From Hippophae tibetana (lineage: Eukaryota > Streptophyta > Magnoliopsida > Rosales > Elaeagnaceae), in the NCBI GenBank assembly GCA_037013495.1, contig CM072801.1, forward strand, positions 78,167,816 to 78,231,815: a stretch of 64,000 nucleotides of DNA, written 5' to 3'. The first letter of the stretch is position 1; every line of letters begins with the position of its first letter. Position numbers and translations under genes: made by a program. Below, in pieces: positions 1-13,600 of this stretch. Below the pieces are notes generated by a model, which did not search any database, was not told where the DNA came from, and saw only the letters and a program-made list of their open reading frames with translations.

Positions 1-510
1 GGCCGTATCATATAGAGTTGTTTTTGGTTCTTGTTCCTTAGGCTTCAATTACGATCATCTTAACCACATTAATGGTTATTCAATCGTTCCAATTTTTTAG
101 AGTACCTATATTACCATGTTCTTCGCCTAAAAGATATAAGTCATATGGAATCATAGCCGTGGTTTCTGAAAATAGGTTCTGCACATGCTTCTATCCTTTT
201 TCTAATGTTATGTTTTTACAAAACATCATTATTTGATTGTTTATTGTGTTTTTGAGTCATTAATCACCTAAAATAGAAGGAATTTTCACTCACAAGTCTT
301 GCATTTTCTTTAAATATTTTTGTCGTTGTTTTCGTCATTGGATATATACTCGCATTTTTTATTGAATTCTTCGTATCTTTTTCTTGTTCTTTTACTTATG
401 TGTTTAATTTATCTTTGTTCTAAAAAACAAGAGAGTTGTTGCAATTCACTGTTTCTAAAAACTAACTAATAATTTGGGTTGAAGCTTTAAACTGTCATAA
501 CTTTTAATTC
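1..510. repeat. Partial V-type monomer at window edge
   Basis: The window opens at monomer offset 141 with 'ggccgtatcatatagag'. The same text recurs at about 5216, inside the V monomer that starts at 5075. V is recognised by 'ccaattttttagag' in place of the usual 'cctatttgttggag'. Only scattered differences separate the two copies, for example 'tatactcgc' here against 'tatattcgc' there. The copy spacing of about 5215 bp equals eight monomers. Confidence 0.9.
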
Positions 511-1157
511 ATGCATCCAAATGACTATTATAATAAATCGAAGCTCGTTTCGATTACTACAAAGACAACCTTACATTATTTCATTACTCCTTGTTTATGA
601 ACCCAAGTTTGTTTATTTACCCTATTTACATACGTCTAAATGTTAGGTCGTATCATATTGAGTTGTTTTTGGTTCTTGTTCCTTAGGTTTCAATTACGAT
701 CATCTTAACCACATTAATGGTTATTCAATCGTTCCTATTTGTTGGAGTTCCTATATTACCAGGTTTTTCGCCTAAAGGATATAAGTCATATGGAATCATA
801 GCCGTGGTTTCTGAAAATAGGTTCTCCACATGCTTCTTTCCATTTTCTAATGTTATATTTTTACAAAACATCCTTATTTGATTGTTTATTGTGTTTTTGA
901 GTCATAAATCCCCTAAAATAGAAGGAATATTCACCCACAAGTCTTGCATTTTCTTTAAATATTTTTGTCGTTGTTTTCGTCATTGGATTTATATTCTCAT
1001 TTTTCATTGAATTCTTCGTATCTTTTTTTGTTCTTTTACTTACGTGTTTAATTTATCTTTGTTCTTCAAAAAAACAAGAGAGTTGTTGCAATTCACCGTT
1101 TCCAAAAAATAACTAATAATTTGGGTTGAAGCTTTAAACTGTCATAACTTTTAATTC
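511..1157. repeat. A-type monomer, short (647 bp)
   Basis: This monomer carries the A markers 'aaatgttagg' and 'catattgag'. It is the shortest complete unit because one copy of a directly repeated 'aaatc' is missing near 537 ('aaatcg' where others have 'aaatcaaatcg'), which looks like slippage. The related A monomer at 5725 keeps both copies. Confidence 0.9.
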
Positions 1158-4100
1158 ATGCATCCAAATGACTATTATAATAAATCAAATCGAAGCTCGT
1201 TTTGATTACTACAAAGACAACCTTACATTATTTCATTACTCCTTGTTTCTGAACCCAAGTTTGTTTATTTATCCTATTTACATACGTCTAAAAGTTTGGT
1301 CGTATCATATGGAGTTGTTTTTGGTTCTTGTTCCTTAGGCTTCAATTACGATCATCTTAGCCACATTAATGGTTATTCAATCGTTCCTATTTGTTGGAGT
1401 TCCTATATTACCAGGTTTTTCGCCTAAAGGATATAAGTCATATGGAATCATAGCCGTGGTTTCTGAAAATAGGTTCTCCACATGCTTCTATCCATTTTCT
1501 AATGTTATATTTTTACAAAACATCCTTATTTGATTGTTTATTGTGTTTTTGAGTCATGAATCACCTAAAATAGAAGGAATTTTCACCAACAAGTCTTGCA
1601 TTTTCTTTAAATATTTTTGTCGTTGTTTTCGTCATTGGATTTATTTTCGCATTTTTCATTCTATTCTTCCTATCTTTTTCTTGTTCTTTTACTTATGTGT
1701 TTAATTTATCTTTGTTCTTCTAAAAAACAAGAGTGTTGTTGCAATTCACTGTTTCGAAAAAATAACTAATAATTTGGGTTGAAGCTTTAAACTGTCATAA
1801 CTTTTAATTCATGCATCCAAACGACTATTATAATAAATCAAATCGAAGCTCGTTTTGATTACTACAAAGACAACCTTACATTATTTCATTACTCCTTGTT
1901 TCTGAACCCAAGTTTGTTTATTTATCCTATTTACATACGTCTAAAAGTTTGGTCGTATCATATGGAGTTGTTTTTGGTTCTTGTTCCTTAGGCTTCAATT
2001 ACGATCATCTTAGCCACATTAATGGTTATTCAATCGTTCCTATTTGTTGGAGTTCCTATATTACCAGGTTTTTCGCCTAAAGGATATAAGTCATATGGAA
2101 TCATAGCCGTGGTTTCTGAAAATAGGTTCTCCACATGCTTCTATCCATTTTCTAATGTTATATTTTTACAAAACATCCTTATTTGATTGTTTATTGTGTT
2201 TTTGAGTCATGAATCACCTAAAATAGAAGGAATTTTCACCAACAAGTCTTGCATTTTCTTTAAATATTTTTGTCGTTGTTTTCGTCATTGGATTTATTTT
2301 CGCATTTTTCATTCTATTCTTCCTATCTTTTTCTTGTTCTTTTACTTATGTGTTTAATTTATCTTTGTTCTTCTAAAAAACAAGAGTGTTGTTGCAATTC
2401 ACTGTTTCGAAAAAATAACTAATAATTTGGGTTGAAGCTTTAAACTGTCATAACTTTTAATTCATGCATCCAAACGACTATTATAATAAATCAAATCGAA
2501 GCTCGTTTTGATTACTACAAAGACAACCTTACATTATTTCATTACTCCTTGTTTCTGAACCCAAGTTTGTTTATTTATCCTATTTACATACGTCTAAAAG
2601 TTTGGTCGTATCATATGGAGTTGTTTTTGGTTCTTGTTCCTTAGGCTTCAATTACGATCATCTTATCCACATTAATGGTTATTCAATCGTTCCTATTTGT
2701 TGGAGTTCCTATATTACCAGGTTTTTCGCCTAAAGGATATAAGTCATATGGAATCATAGCCGTGGTTTCTGAAAATAGGTTCTCCACATGCTTCTATCCA
2801 TTTTCTAATGTTATATTTTTACAAAACATCCTTATTTGATTGTTTATTGTGTTTTTGAGTCATGAATCACCTAAAATAGAAGGAATTTTCACCAACAAGT
2901 CTTGCATTTTCTTTAAATATTTTTGTCGTTGTTTTCGTCATTGGATTTATTTTCGCATTTTTCATTCTATTCTTCCTATCTTTTTCTTGTTCTTTTACTT
3001 ATGTGTTTAATTTATCTTTGTTCTTCTAAAAAACAAGAGTGTTGTTGCAATTCACTGTTTCGAAAAAATAACTAATAATTTGGGTTGAAGCTTTAAACTG
3101 TCATAACTTTTAATTCATGCATCCAAACGACTATTATAATAAATCAAATCGAAGCTCGTTTTGATTACTACAAAGACAACCTTACATTATTTCATTACTC
3201 CTTGTTTCTGAACCCAAGTTTGTTTATTTATCCTATTTACATACGTCTAAAAGTTTGGTCGTATCATATGGAGTTGTTTTTGGTTCTTGTTCCTTAGGCT
3301 TCAATTACGATCATCTTAGCCACATTAATGGTTATTCAATCGTTCCTATTTGTTGGAGTTCCTATATTACCAGGTTTTTCGCCTAAAGGATATAAGTCAT
3401 ATGGAATCATAGCCGTGGTTTCTGAAAATAGGTTCTCCACATGCTTCTATCCATTTTCTAATGTTATATTTTTACAAAACATCCTTATTTGATTGTTTAT
3501 TGTGTTTTTGAGTCATGAATCACCTAAAATAGAAGGAATTTTCACCAACAAGTCTTGCATTTTCTTTAAATATTTTTGTCGTTGTTTTCGTCATTGGATT
3601 TATTTTCTCATTTTTCATTCTATTCTTCCTATCTTTTTCTTGTTCTTTTACTTATGTGTTTAATTTATCTTTGTTCTTCTAAAAAACAAGAGTGTTGTTG
3701 CAATTCACTGTTTCGAAAAAATAACTAATAATTTGGGTTGAAGCTTTAAACTGTCATAACTTTTAATTCATGCATCCAAACGACTATTATAATAAATCAA
3801 ATCGAAGCTCGTTTTGATTACTACAAAGACAACCTTACATTATTTCATTACTCCTTGTTTCTGAACCCAAGTTTGTTTATTTACCCTATTTACATACGTC
3901 TAAAAGTTTGGTCGTATCATATGGAGTTGTTTTTGGTTCTTGTTCCTTACGCTTCAATTACGATCATCTTAACCACATTAATGGTTATTCAATCGTTCCT
4001 ATTTGTTGGAGTTCCTATATTACCAGGTTCTTTGGCAAAAGGATATAAGTCATTTCGAATCATAGCCGTGGTTTTTGAAAATAGGTTCTCCACATGCTTC

Positions 4101-4421
4101 TATCCATTTTCTAATGTTTTATTTTTACAAAACATCCTTATTTGATTGTTTATTGTGTTTTTGAGTCATAAATCACCTAAAATAGAAGGAATATTCACCC
4201 ACAATTCTTGCATTTTCTTTAAATATTTTTGTCGTTGTTTTCGTCATTGGATTTATATTCGCATTTTTCATTGAATTCTTCCTATCTTTTTTTGTTCTTT
4301 TACTTATGTGTTTAATTTATCTTTTTTCTTCTAAAAAACAAGAGAGTTGTTGCCATTCACTGTTTCGAAAAAATAACTAATAATTTGGGTTGAAGCTTTA
4401 AACTGTCATAACTTTTAATTC
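1158..4421. repeat. T-type monomer run, five units, central copies nearly identical
   Basis: Units start at 1158, 1811, 2464, 3117 and 3770, a spacing of 652-653 bp. All show 'cgttttgatt', and most show 'cttagccac'. From about 1560 to 3820 the copies are almost base-for-base identical. The few differences I noticed include 'cttatccac' near 2664 and 'ttttctcat' near 3604. Monomers 2 to 5 share 'caaacgact', which is rare elsewhere. The fifth unit drifts away in its second half ('ccttacgc', 'tctttggcaaaagg'). This is single-monomer amplification rather than an HOR and is probably among the youngest events here. Confidence 0.9.
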
Positions 4422-7400
4422 ATGCATCCAAATGACTATTATAATAAATCAAATCGAAGCTCGTTTCGATTACTACAAAGGCAACCTTACATTATTTCAT
4501 TATTCCTTGTTTCTGAACCCAAGTTTGTTTATTTACCCTATTTACATACGTCTAAAAGTTTGGTCGTATCATATGGAGTTGTTTTTGGTTCTTGTTCCTT
4601 AGGCTTCAATTACGATCATCTTAACCACATTAATGGTTATTCAATCATTCCTATTTGTTGGAGTTCCTATATTACCAGGTTCTTCGCCTAAAGGATATAA
4701 GTCATATGGAATCATAGCCGTGGTTTCTGAAAATAGGTTCTCCACATGCTTCTATCCATTTTCTAATGTTTTATTTTTACAAAACATCCTTATTTGATTG
4801 TTTATTGTGTTTTTGAGTCATGAATCACCTAAAATAGAAGGAATTTTCACCAACAAGTCTTGCATTTTCTTTAAATATTTTTGTCGTTGTTTTCATCATT
4901 CGATTTATTTTCTCATTTTTCATTGAATTCTTCCTATCTTTTTCTTGTTATTTTACTTATGTGTTTAATTTATCTTTGTTCTTCTAAAAAACAAGAGAGT
5001 TGTTGCCATTCACTGTTTCGAAAAAATAACTAATAATTTGGGTTGAAGCTTTAAACTGTCATAACTTTTAATTCATGCATCCAAATGACTATTATAATAA
5101 ATCAAATCGAAGCTCGTTTAGATTACTACAAAGACAACCTTACATTATTTCATTACTCCTTGTTTCTGAACCCAAGTTTCTTTATTTACACTATTTACAT
5201 ATGTCTAAAAGTTTGGCCGTATCATATAGAGTTGTTTTTGGTTCTTGTTCCTTAGGCTTCAATTACGATCATCTTAACCACATTAATGGTTATTCAATCG
5301 TTCCAATTTTTTAGAGTACCTATATTACCATGTTCTTCGCCTAAAAGATATAAGTCATATGGAACCATAGCCGTGGTTTCTGAAAATAGGTTCTGCACAT
5401 GCTTCTATCCTTTTTCTAATGTTATGTTTTTACAAAACATCATTATTTGATTGTTTATTGTGTTTTTGAGTCATTAATCACCTAAAATAGAAGGAATTTT
5501 CACTCACAAGTCTTGCATTTTCTTTAAATATTTTTGTCGTTGTTTTCGTCATTGGATATATATTCGCATTTTTCATTGAATTCTTCGTATCTTTTTCTTG
5601 TTCTTTTACTTATGTGTTTAATTTATCTTTGTTCTAAAAAACAAGAGAGTTCTTGCAATTCACTGTTTCTAAAAACTAACTAATAATTTGGGTTGAAGCT
5701 TTAAACTGTCATAACTTTTAATTCATGCATCCAAATGACTATTATAATAAATCAAATCGAAGCTCGTTTCGATTACTACAAAGACAACCTTACATTATTT
5801 CATTACTCCTTGTTTATGAACCCAAGTTTGTTTATTTACCCTATTTACATACATCTAAATGTTAGGTCTTATCATATTGAGTTGTTTTTGGTTCTTGTTC
5901 CTTAGGTTTCAATTACGATCATCTTAACCACATTAATGGTTATTCAATCGTTCCTATTTGTTGGAGTTCCTATATTACCAGGTTTTTCGCCTAAAGGATA
6001 TAAGTCATATGGAATCATAGCCGTGGTTTCTGAAAATAGGTTCTCCACATGCTTCTATCCATTTTCTAATGTTATATTTTTACAAAACATCCTTATTTGA
6101 TTGTTTATTGTGTTTTTGAGTCATAAATCCCCTAAAATAGAAGGAATATTCACCCACAAGTCTTGCATTTTCTTTAAATATTTTTGTCGTTGTTTTCGTC
6201 ATTGGATTTATATTCGCATTTTTCATTGAATTCTTCGTATCTTTTTTTGTTCTTTTACTTACGTGTTTAATTTATCTTTGTTCTTCAAAAAAACAAGAGA
6301 GTTGTTGCAATTCACTGTTTCCAAAAAATAACTAATAATTTGGGTTGAAGCTTTAAACTGTCATAACTTTTAATTCATGCATCCAAATGACTATTATAAT
6401 AAATCAAATCGAAGCTCGTTTTGATTACTACAAAGACAACCTTAAATTATTTCATTTCTCCTTGTTTCTGAACCCAAGTTTGTTTATTTATCCTATTTAC
6501 ATACGTCTAAAAGTTTGGTCGTATCATATGGAGTTGTTTTTGGTTCTTGTTCCTTAGGCTTCAATTACGATCATCTTAGCCACATTAATGGTTATTCAAT
6601 CGTTCCTATTTGTTGGAGTTCCTATATTACAAGGTTTTTCGCCTAAAGGATATAAGTCATATGGAATCATAGCCGTGGTTTCTGAAAATAGGTTCTCCAC
6701 ATGCTTCTATCCATTTTCTAATGTTATATTTTTACAAAACATCCTTATTTGATTGTTTATTGTGTTTTTGAGTCATGAATCACCTAAAATAGAAGGAATT
6801 TTCACCAACAAGTCTTGCATTTTCTTTAAATATTTTTGTCGTTGTTTTCGTCATTGGATTTATTTTCGCATTTTTCATTGAATTCTTCCTATCTTTTTCT
6901 TGTTATTTTACTTATGTGTTTAATTTATCTTTGTTCTTCTAAAAAACAAGAGAGTTGTTGCCATTCACTGTTTCGAAAAAATAACTAATAATTTGGGTTG
7001 AAGCTTTAAACTGTCATAACTTTTAATTGATGCATCCAAATGAGTATTATAATAAATCAAATCGAAGCTCGTTTCGATTACTACAAAGACAACCTTACAT
7101 TATTTCATTACTCCTTGTTTCTGAACCCTAGTTTGTTTATTTACCCTATTTACATACGTCTAAATGTTAGGTCGTATCATATTGAGTTGTTTTTGGTTCT
7201 TGTTCCTTAGGTTTCAATTACGATCATCTTAACCACATTAATGGTTATTCAATCGTTCCTATTTGTTGGAGTTCCTATATTACCAGGTTTTTCGCCTAAA
7301 GAATATAAGTCATATGGAATCATAGCCGTGGTTTCTGAAAATAGGTTCTCCACATGCTTCTATCCATTTTCTAATGTTATATTTTTACAAAACATCCTTA

Positions 7401-7682
7401 TTTGATTGTTTATTGTGTTTTTGAGTCATAAATCCCCTAAAATAGAAGGAATATTCACCCACAAGTCTTGCATTTTCTTTAAATATTTTTGTCGTTGTTT
7501 TCGTCATTGGATTTATATTCACATTTTTCATTGAATTCTTCGTATCTTTTTCTTGTTCTTTTACTTATGTGTTTAATTTATCTTTGTTCTTCTAAAAAAC
7601 AAGAGAGTTGTTGCAATTCATTGTTTCGAAAAAATAACTAATAATTTGGGTTGAAGCTTTAAACTGTCATAACTTTTAATTC
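4422..7682. repeat. U-V-A-T-A monomer block
   Basis: Units start at 4422 (U), 5075 (V), 5725 (A), 6377 (T) and 7030 (A). V-A-T repeats the order at the left edge of the window eight monomers earlier. V has the J-like 'tttctttatttacac'. The T at 6377 has the variant 'attacaagg', and the A at 7030 has 'aatgagtatt' and 'gaaccctag'. These private marks reappear together in the trimer zone at 21386-27262, which links the two regions. Confidence 0.85.
4452..4471. other. Conserved dyad, representative copy
   Basis: 'aatcgaagctcgtttcgatt' has 7-bp inverted arms (aatcgaa / ttcgatt) around a 6-bp centre. It lies at offsets 31-50 of the monomer and is intact in types A, B, D, G, H, K and others. One arm base is changed in T, C and E ('cgttttgatt') and in F ('cgtttcaatt'). 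It could be a protein-binding site or only a local palindrome; its function is unknown. Confidence 0.6.
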
Positions 7683-10600
7683 ATGCATCCAAATGACTAT
7701 TATAATAAATCAAATCGAAGCTCGTTTCGATTACTACAAAAACAACCTTACATTATTTCATTACTCCTTATTTCTGAACCCAAGTTTGTTTATTTACCCT
7801 ATTTACATACGTCTAAAAGTTTGGTCGTATCAAATGGAGTTGTTTTTGGTTCTTGTTCCTTAGGCTTCAATTACGATCATCTTAACCACATTAATGGTTA
7901 TTCAATCGTTCCTATTTGTTAGAGTTCCTATATTACCAGGTTCTTCGCCTAAAGGATATAAGTCATATGGAATCATAGCCGTGGTTTCTGAAAATAGGTT
8001 CTGCACATGCTTCTATCCATTTTCTAATGTTATATTTTTACAAAACATCCTTATTTGATTGTTTATTGTGTTTTTGAGTCATAAATCCCCTAAAATAGAA
8101 GGAATATTCACCCACAAGTCTTGCATTTTCTTTAAATATTTTTGTCGTTGTTTTCGTCATTGGATTTATATTCGCATTTTTCATTGAATTCTTCGTATCT
8201 TTTTTTGTTCTTTTACTTACGTGTTTAATTTATCTTTGTTCTTCAAAAAAACAAGAGAGTTGTTGCAATTCACTGTTTCGAAAAAATAACTAATAATTTG
8301 GGTTGAAGCTTTAAACTGTCATAACTTTTAATTCATGCATCCAAATGACTATTATAATAAATCAAATCGAAGCTCGTTTTGATTACTACAAAGACAACCT
8401 TACATTATTTCATTACTCCTTGTTTCTAAACCCAAGTTTGTTTATTTATCCTATTTACATACGTCTAAAAGTTTGGTCGTATCATATGGAGTTGTTTTTG
8501 GTTCTTGTTCCTTAGGCTTCAATTACGATCATCTTAACCACGTTAATGGTTATTCAATCGTTCCTATTTGTTGGAGTTCCTATATTACCTGGTTCTTCGC
8601 CTAAAGGATATAAGTCATATGGAATCATAGCCGTGGTTTCTGAAAATAGGTTCTCCACATGCTTCTATCCATTTTCTAATGTTTTATTTTTACAAAACAT
8701 CCTTATTTGATTGTTTATTGTGTTTTTGAGCCATGAATCACTCAAAATAGAAGGAATTTTCACCAACAAGTCTTGCATTTTCTTTAAATATTTTTGGCGT
8801 TGTATTCGTCGTTGGATTTATTTTTGCATTTTTCATTGAATTCTTCCTATCTTTTTCTTGTTATTTTACTTATGTGTTTAATTTATCTTTGTTCTTCTAA
8901 AATACAAGAGAGTTGTTGCCATTCACTGTTTCGAAAAAATAACTAATAATTTGGGTTGAAGCTTTAAACTGTGATAACTTTTAATTCATGCATCCAAATG
9001 ACTATTATAATAAATCAAATCGAAGCTCGTTTCGATTACTACAAAAACAACCTTACATTATTTCATTACTCCTTATTTCTGAACCCAAGTTTGTTTATTT
9101 ACCCTATTTACATACGGCTAAAAGTTTGGTCGTATCAAATGGAGTTGTTTTTGGTTCTTGTTCCTTAGGCTTCAATTACGATCATCTTAACCACATTAAT
9201 GGTTATTCGATCGTTCCAATTTGTAGGAGTTCCTATATTAACAGGTTCTTCGCCTAAAGGATATAAGTCATATGGAATCATAGCTGTGGTTTCTGAAAAT
9301 AAGTTCTCTGCATGCTTCTATCTATTTTCTAATGTTATATTTTTACAAAACCTCATTATTTAATTGTTTATTGTGTTTTTGAGCCATGAATCACTCAAAA
9401 TAGAAGGAATTTTCACCCTCAACTCTTGCATTTTCTTTAAGTATTTTTGGCGTTGTTTTCGTCGTTGGATTTATTTTTGCATTTTTCATTGAATTCTTCC
9501 TATCTTTTTCTTGTTATTTTACTTATGTGTTTAATTTATCTTTGTTCTTCTAAAATACAAGAGAGTTGTTGCAATTCACTGTTTCGAAAAAATAACTAAT
9601 AATTTGGGTTAAAGCTTTAAACTGTCATAACTTTTAATTGATGCATCCAAATGACTATTATAATAAATCAAATCGAAGCTCGTTTCGATTACTACAAAGA
9701 CAACCTTACATTATTTCATTACTCCTTGTTTCTGAACCCAAGTTTGTTTATTTACCCTATTTACATACGTCTAAATGTTAGGTCGTATCATATTGAGTTG
9801 TTTTTGGTTCTTGTTCCTTAGGTTTCAATTACGATCATCTTAACCACATTAATGGTTATTCAATCGTTCCTATTTGTTGGAGTTCCTATATTACCAGGTT
9901 TTTCGCCTAAAGGATATAAGTCATATGGAATCATAGCCGTGGTTTCTGAAAATAGGTTCTCCTCATGCTTCTATCCATTTTCTAATGTTATATTTTTACA
10001 AAACATCCTTATTTGATTGTTTATTGTGTTTTTGAGTCATAAATCCCCTAAAATAGAAGGAATATTCACCCACAAGTCTTGCATTTTCTTTAAATATTTT
10101 GTCGTTGTTTTCGTCATTGGATTTATATTCACATTTTTCATTGAATTCTTCGTATCTTTTTCTTGTTCTTTTACTTATGTGTTTAATTTATCTTTGTTCT
10201 TCTAAAAAACAAGAGAGTTGTTGCAATTCACTGTTTCGAAAAAATAACTAATAATTTGGGTTGAAGCTTTAAACTGTCATAACTTTTAATTCATGCATCC
10301 AAATGACTATTATAATAAATCAAATCGAAGCTCGTTTCGATTACTACAAAAACAACCTTACATTATTTCATTACTCCTTATTTCTGAACCCAAGTTTGTT
10401 TATTTACCCTATTTACATACGTCTAAAAGTTTGGTCGTATCAAATGGAGTTGTTTTTGGTTCTTGTTCCTTAGGCTTCAATTACGATCATCTTAACCACA
10501 TTAATGGTTATTCAATCGTTCCTATTTGTTAGAGTTGCTATATTACCAGGTTCTTCGCCTAAAGGATATAAGTCATATGGAATCATAGCCGTGGTTTCTG

Positions 10601-13600
10601 AAAATAGGTTCTCCACATGCTTCTATCCATTTTCTAATGTTATATTTTTACAAAACATCCTTATTTGATTGTTTATTGTGTTTTTGAGTCATAAATCCCC
10701 TAAAATAGAAGGAATATTCACCCACAAGTCTTGCATTTTCTTTAAATATTTTTGTCGTTGTTTTCGTCATTGGATTTATATTCGCATTTTTCATTGAATT
10801 CTTCGTATCTTTTTTTGTTCTTTTACTTACGTGTTTAATTTATATTTGTTCTTCAAAAAAACAAGAGAGTTGTTGCAATTCACTGTTTCGAAAAAATAAC
10901 TAATAATTTGGGTTGAAGCTTTAAACTGTCATAACTTTTAATTCATGCATCCAAATGACTATTATAATAAATCAAATCGAAGCTCGTTTTGATTACTACA
11001 AAGACAACCTTACATTATTTCATTACTCCTTGTTTCTAAACCCATGTTTGTTTATTTATCCTATTTACATACGTCTAAAAGTTTGGTCGTATCATATGGA
11101 GTTGTTTTTGGTTCTTGTTCCTTAGGCTTCAATTACGATCATCTTAACCACATTAATGGTTATTCAATCGTTCCTATTTGTTGGAGTTCCTATATTACCA
11201 GGTTCTTCGCCTAAAGGATATAAGTCATATGGAATCATAGCCGTGGTTTCTGAAAATAGGTTCTCCACATGCTTCTATCCATTTTCTAATGTTTTATTTT
11301 TACAAAACATCCTTATTTGATTGTTTATTGTGTTTTTGAGTCATGAATCACCTAAAATAGAAGGAATATTCACCCACAAGTCTTGCATTTTCTTTAAATA
11401 TTTTGTCGTTGTTTTCGTCATTGGATTTATATTCACATTTTTCATTGAATTCTTCGTATCTTTTTCTTGTTCTTTTACTTATGTGTTTAATTTATCTTTG
11501 TTCTTCTAAAAAACAATAGAGTTGTTGCAATTCACTGTTTCGAAAAAATAACTAATAATTTGGGTTGAAGCTTTAAACTGTCATAACTTTTAATTCATGC
11601 ATCCAAATGACTATTATAATAAATCAAATCGAAGCTCGTTTCGATTACTACAAAAACAACCTTACATTATTTCATTACTCCTTATTTCTGAACCCAAGTT
11701 TGTTTATTTACCCTATTTACATACGTCTAAAAGTTTGGTCGTATCAAATGGAGTTGTTTTTGGTTCTTGTTCCTTAGGCTTCAATTACGATCATCTTAAC
11801 CACATTAATGGTTATTCAATCGTTCCTATTTGTTAGAGTTGCTATATTACCAGGTTCTTCGCCTAAAGGATATAAGTCATATGGAATCATAGCCGTGGTT
11901 TCTGAAAATAGGTTCTCCACATGCTTCTATCCATTTTCTAATGTTATATTTTTACAAAACATCCTTATTTGATTGTTTATTGTGTTTTTGAGTCATAAAT
12001 CCCCTAAAATAGAAGGAATATTCACCCACAAGTCTTGCATTTTCTTTAAATATTTTTGTCGTTGTTTTCGTCATTGGATTTATATTCGCATTTTTCATTG
12101 AATTCTTCGTATCTTTTTTTGTTCTTTTACTTACGTGTTTAATTTATCTTTGTTCTTCAAAAAAACAAGAGAGTTGTTGCAATTCACTGTTTCGAAAAAA
12201 TAACTAATAATTTGGGTTGAAGCTTTAAACTGTCATAACTTTTAATTCATGCATCCAAATGACTATTATAATAAATCAAATCGAAGCTCGTTTTGATTAC
12301 TACAAAGACAACCTTACATTATTTCATTACTCCTTGTTTCTAAACCCATGTTTGTTTATTTATCCTATTTACATACGTCTAAAAGTTTGGTCGTATCATA
12401 TGGAGTTGTTTTTGGTTCTTGTTCCTTAGGCTTCAATTACGATCATCTTAACCACATTAATGGTTATTCAATCGTTCCTATTTGTTGGAGTTCCTATATT
12501 ACCAGGTTCTTCGCCTAAAGGATATAAGTCATATGGAATCATAGCCGTGGTTTCTGAAAATAGGTTCTCCACATGCTTCTATCCATTTTCTAATGTTATA
12601 TTTTTACAAAACATCCTTATTTGATTGTTTATTGTGTTTTTGAGTCATAAATCCCCTAAAATAGAAGGAATATTCACCCACAAGTCTTGCATTTTCTTTA
12701 AATATTTTTGTCGTTGTTTTCGTCATTGGATTTATATTCGCATTTTTCATTGAATTCTTCGTATCTTTTTTTGTTCTTTTACTTACGTGTTTAATTTATC
12801 TTTGTTCTTCAAAAAAACAAGAGAGTTGTTGCAATTCACTGTTTCGAAAAAATAACTAATAATTTGGGTTGAAGCTTTAAACTGTCATAACTTTTAATTC
12901 ATGCATCCAAATGACTATTATAATAAATCAAATCGAAGCTCGTTTTGATTACTACAAAGACAACCTTACATTATTTCATTACTCCTTGTTTCTAAACCCA
13001 TGTTTGTTTATTTATCCTATTTACATACGTCTAAAAGTTTGGTCGTATCATATGGAGTTGTTTTTGGTTCTTGTTCCTTAGGCTTCAATTACGATCATCT
13101 TAACCACATTAATGGTTATTCAATCGTTCCTATTTGTTGGAGTTCCTATATTACCAGGTTCTTCGCCTAAAGGATATAAGTCATATGGAATCATAGCCGT
13201 GGTTTCTGAAAATAGGTTCTCCACATGCTTCTATCCATTTTCTAATGTTTTATTTTTACAAAACATCCTTATTTGATTGTTTATTGTGTTTTTGAGTCAT
13301 GAATCACCTAAAATAGAAGGAATATTCACCCACAAGTCTTGCATTTTCTTTAAATATTTTGTCGTTGTTTTCGTCATTGGATTTATATTCACATTTTTCA
13401 TTGAATTCTTCGTATCTTTTTCTTGTTCTTTTACTTATGTGTTTAATTTATCTTTGTTCTTCTAAAAAACAATAGAGTTGTTGCAATTCACTGTTTCGAA
13501 AAAATAACTAATAATTTGGGTTGAAGCTTTAAACTGTCATAACTTTTAATTCATGCATCCAAATGACTATTATAATAAATCAAATCGAAGCTCGTTTCGA

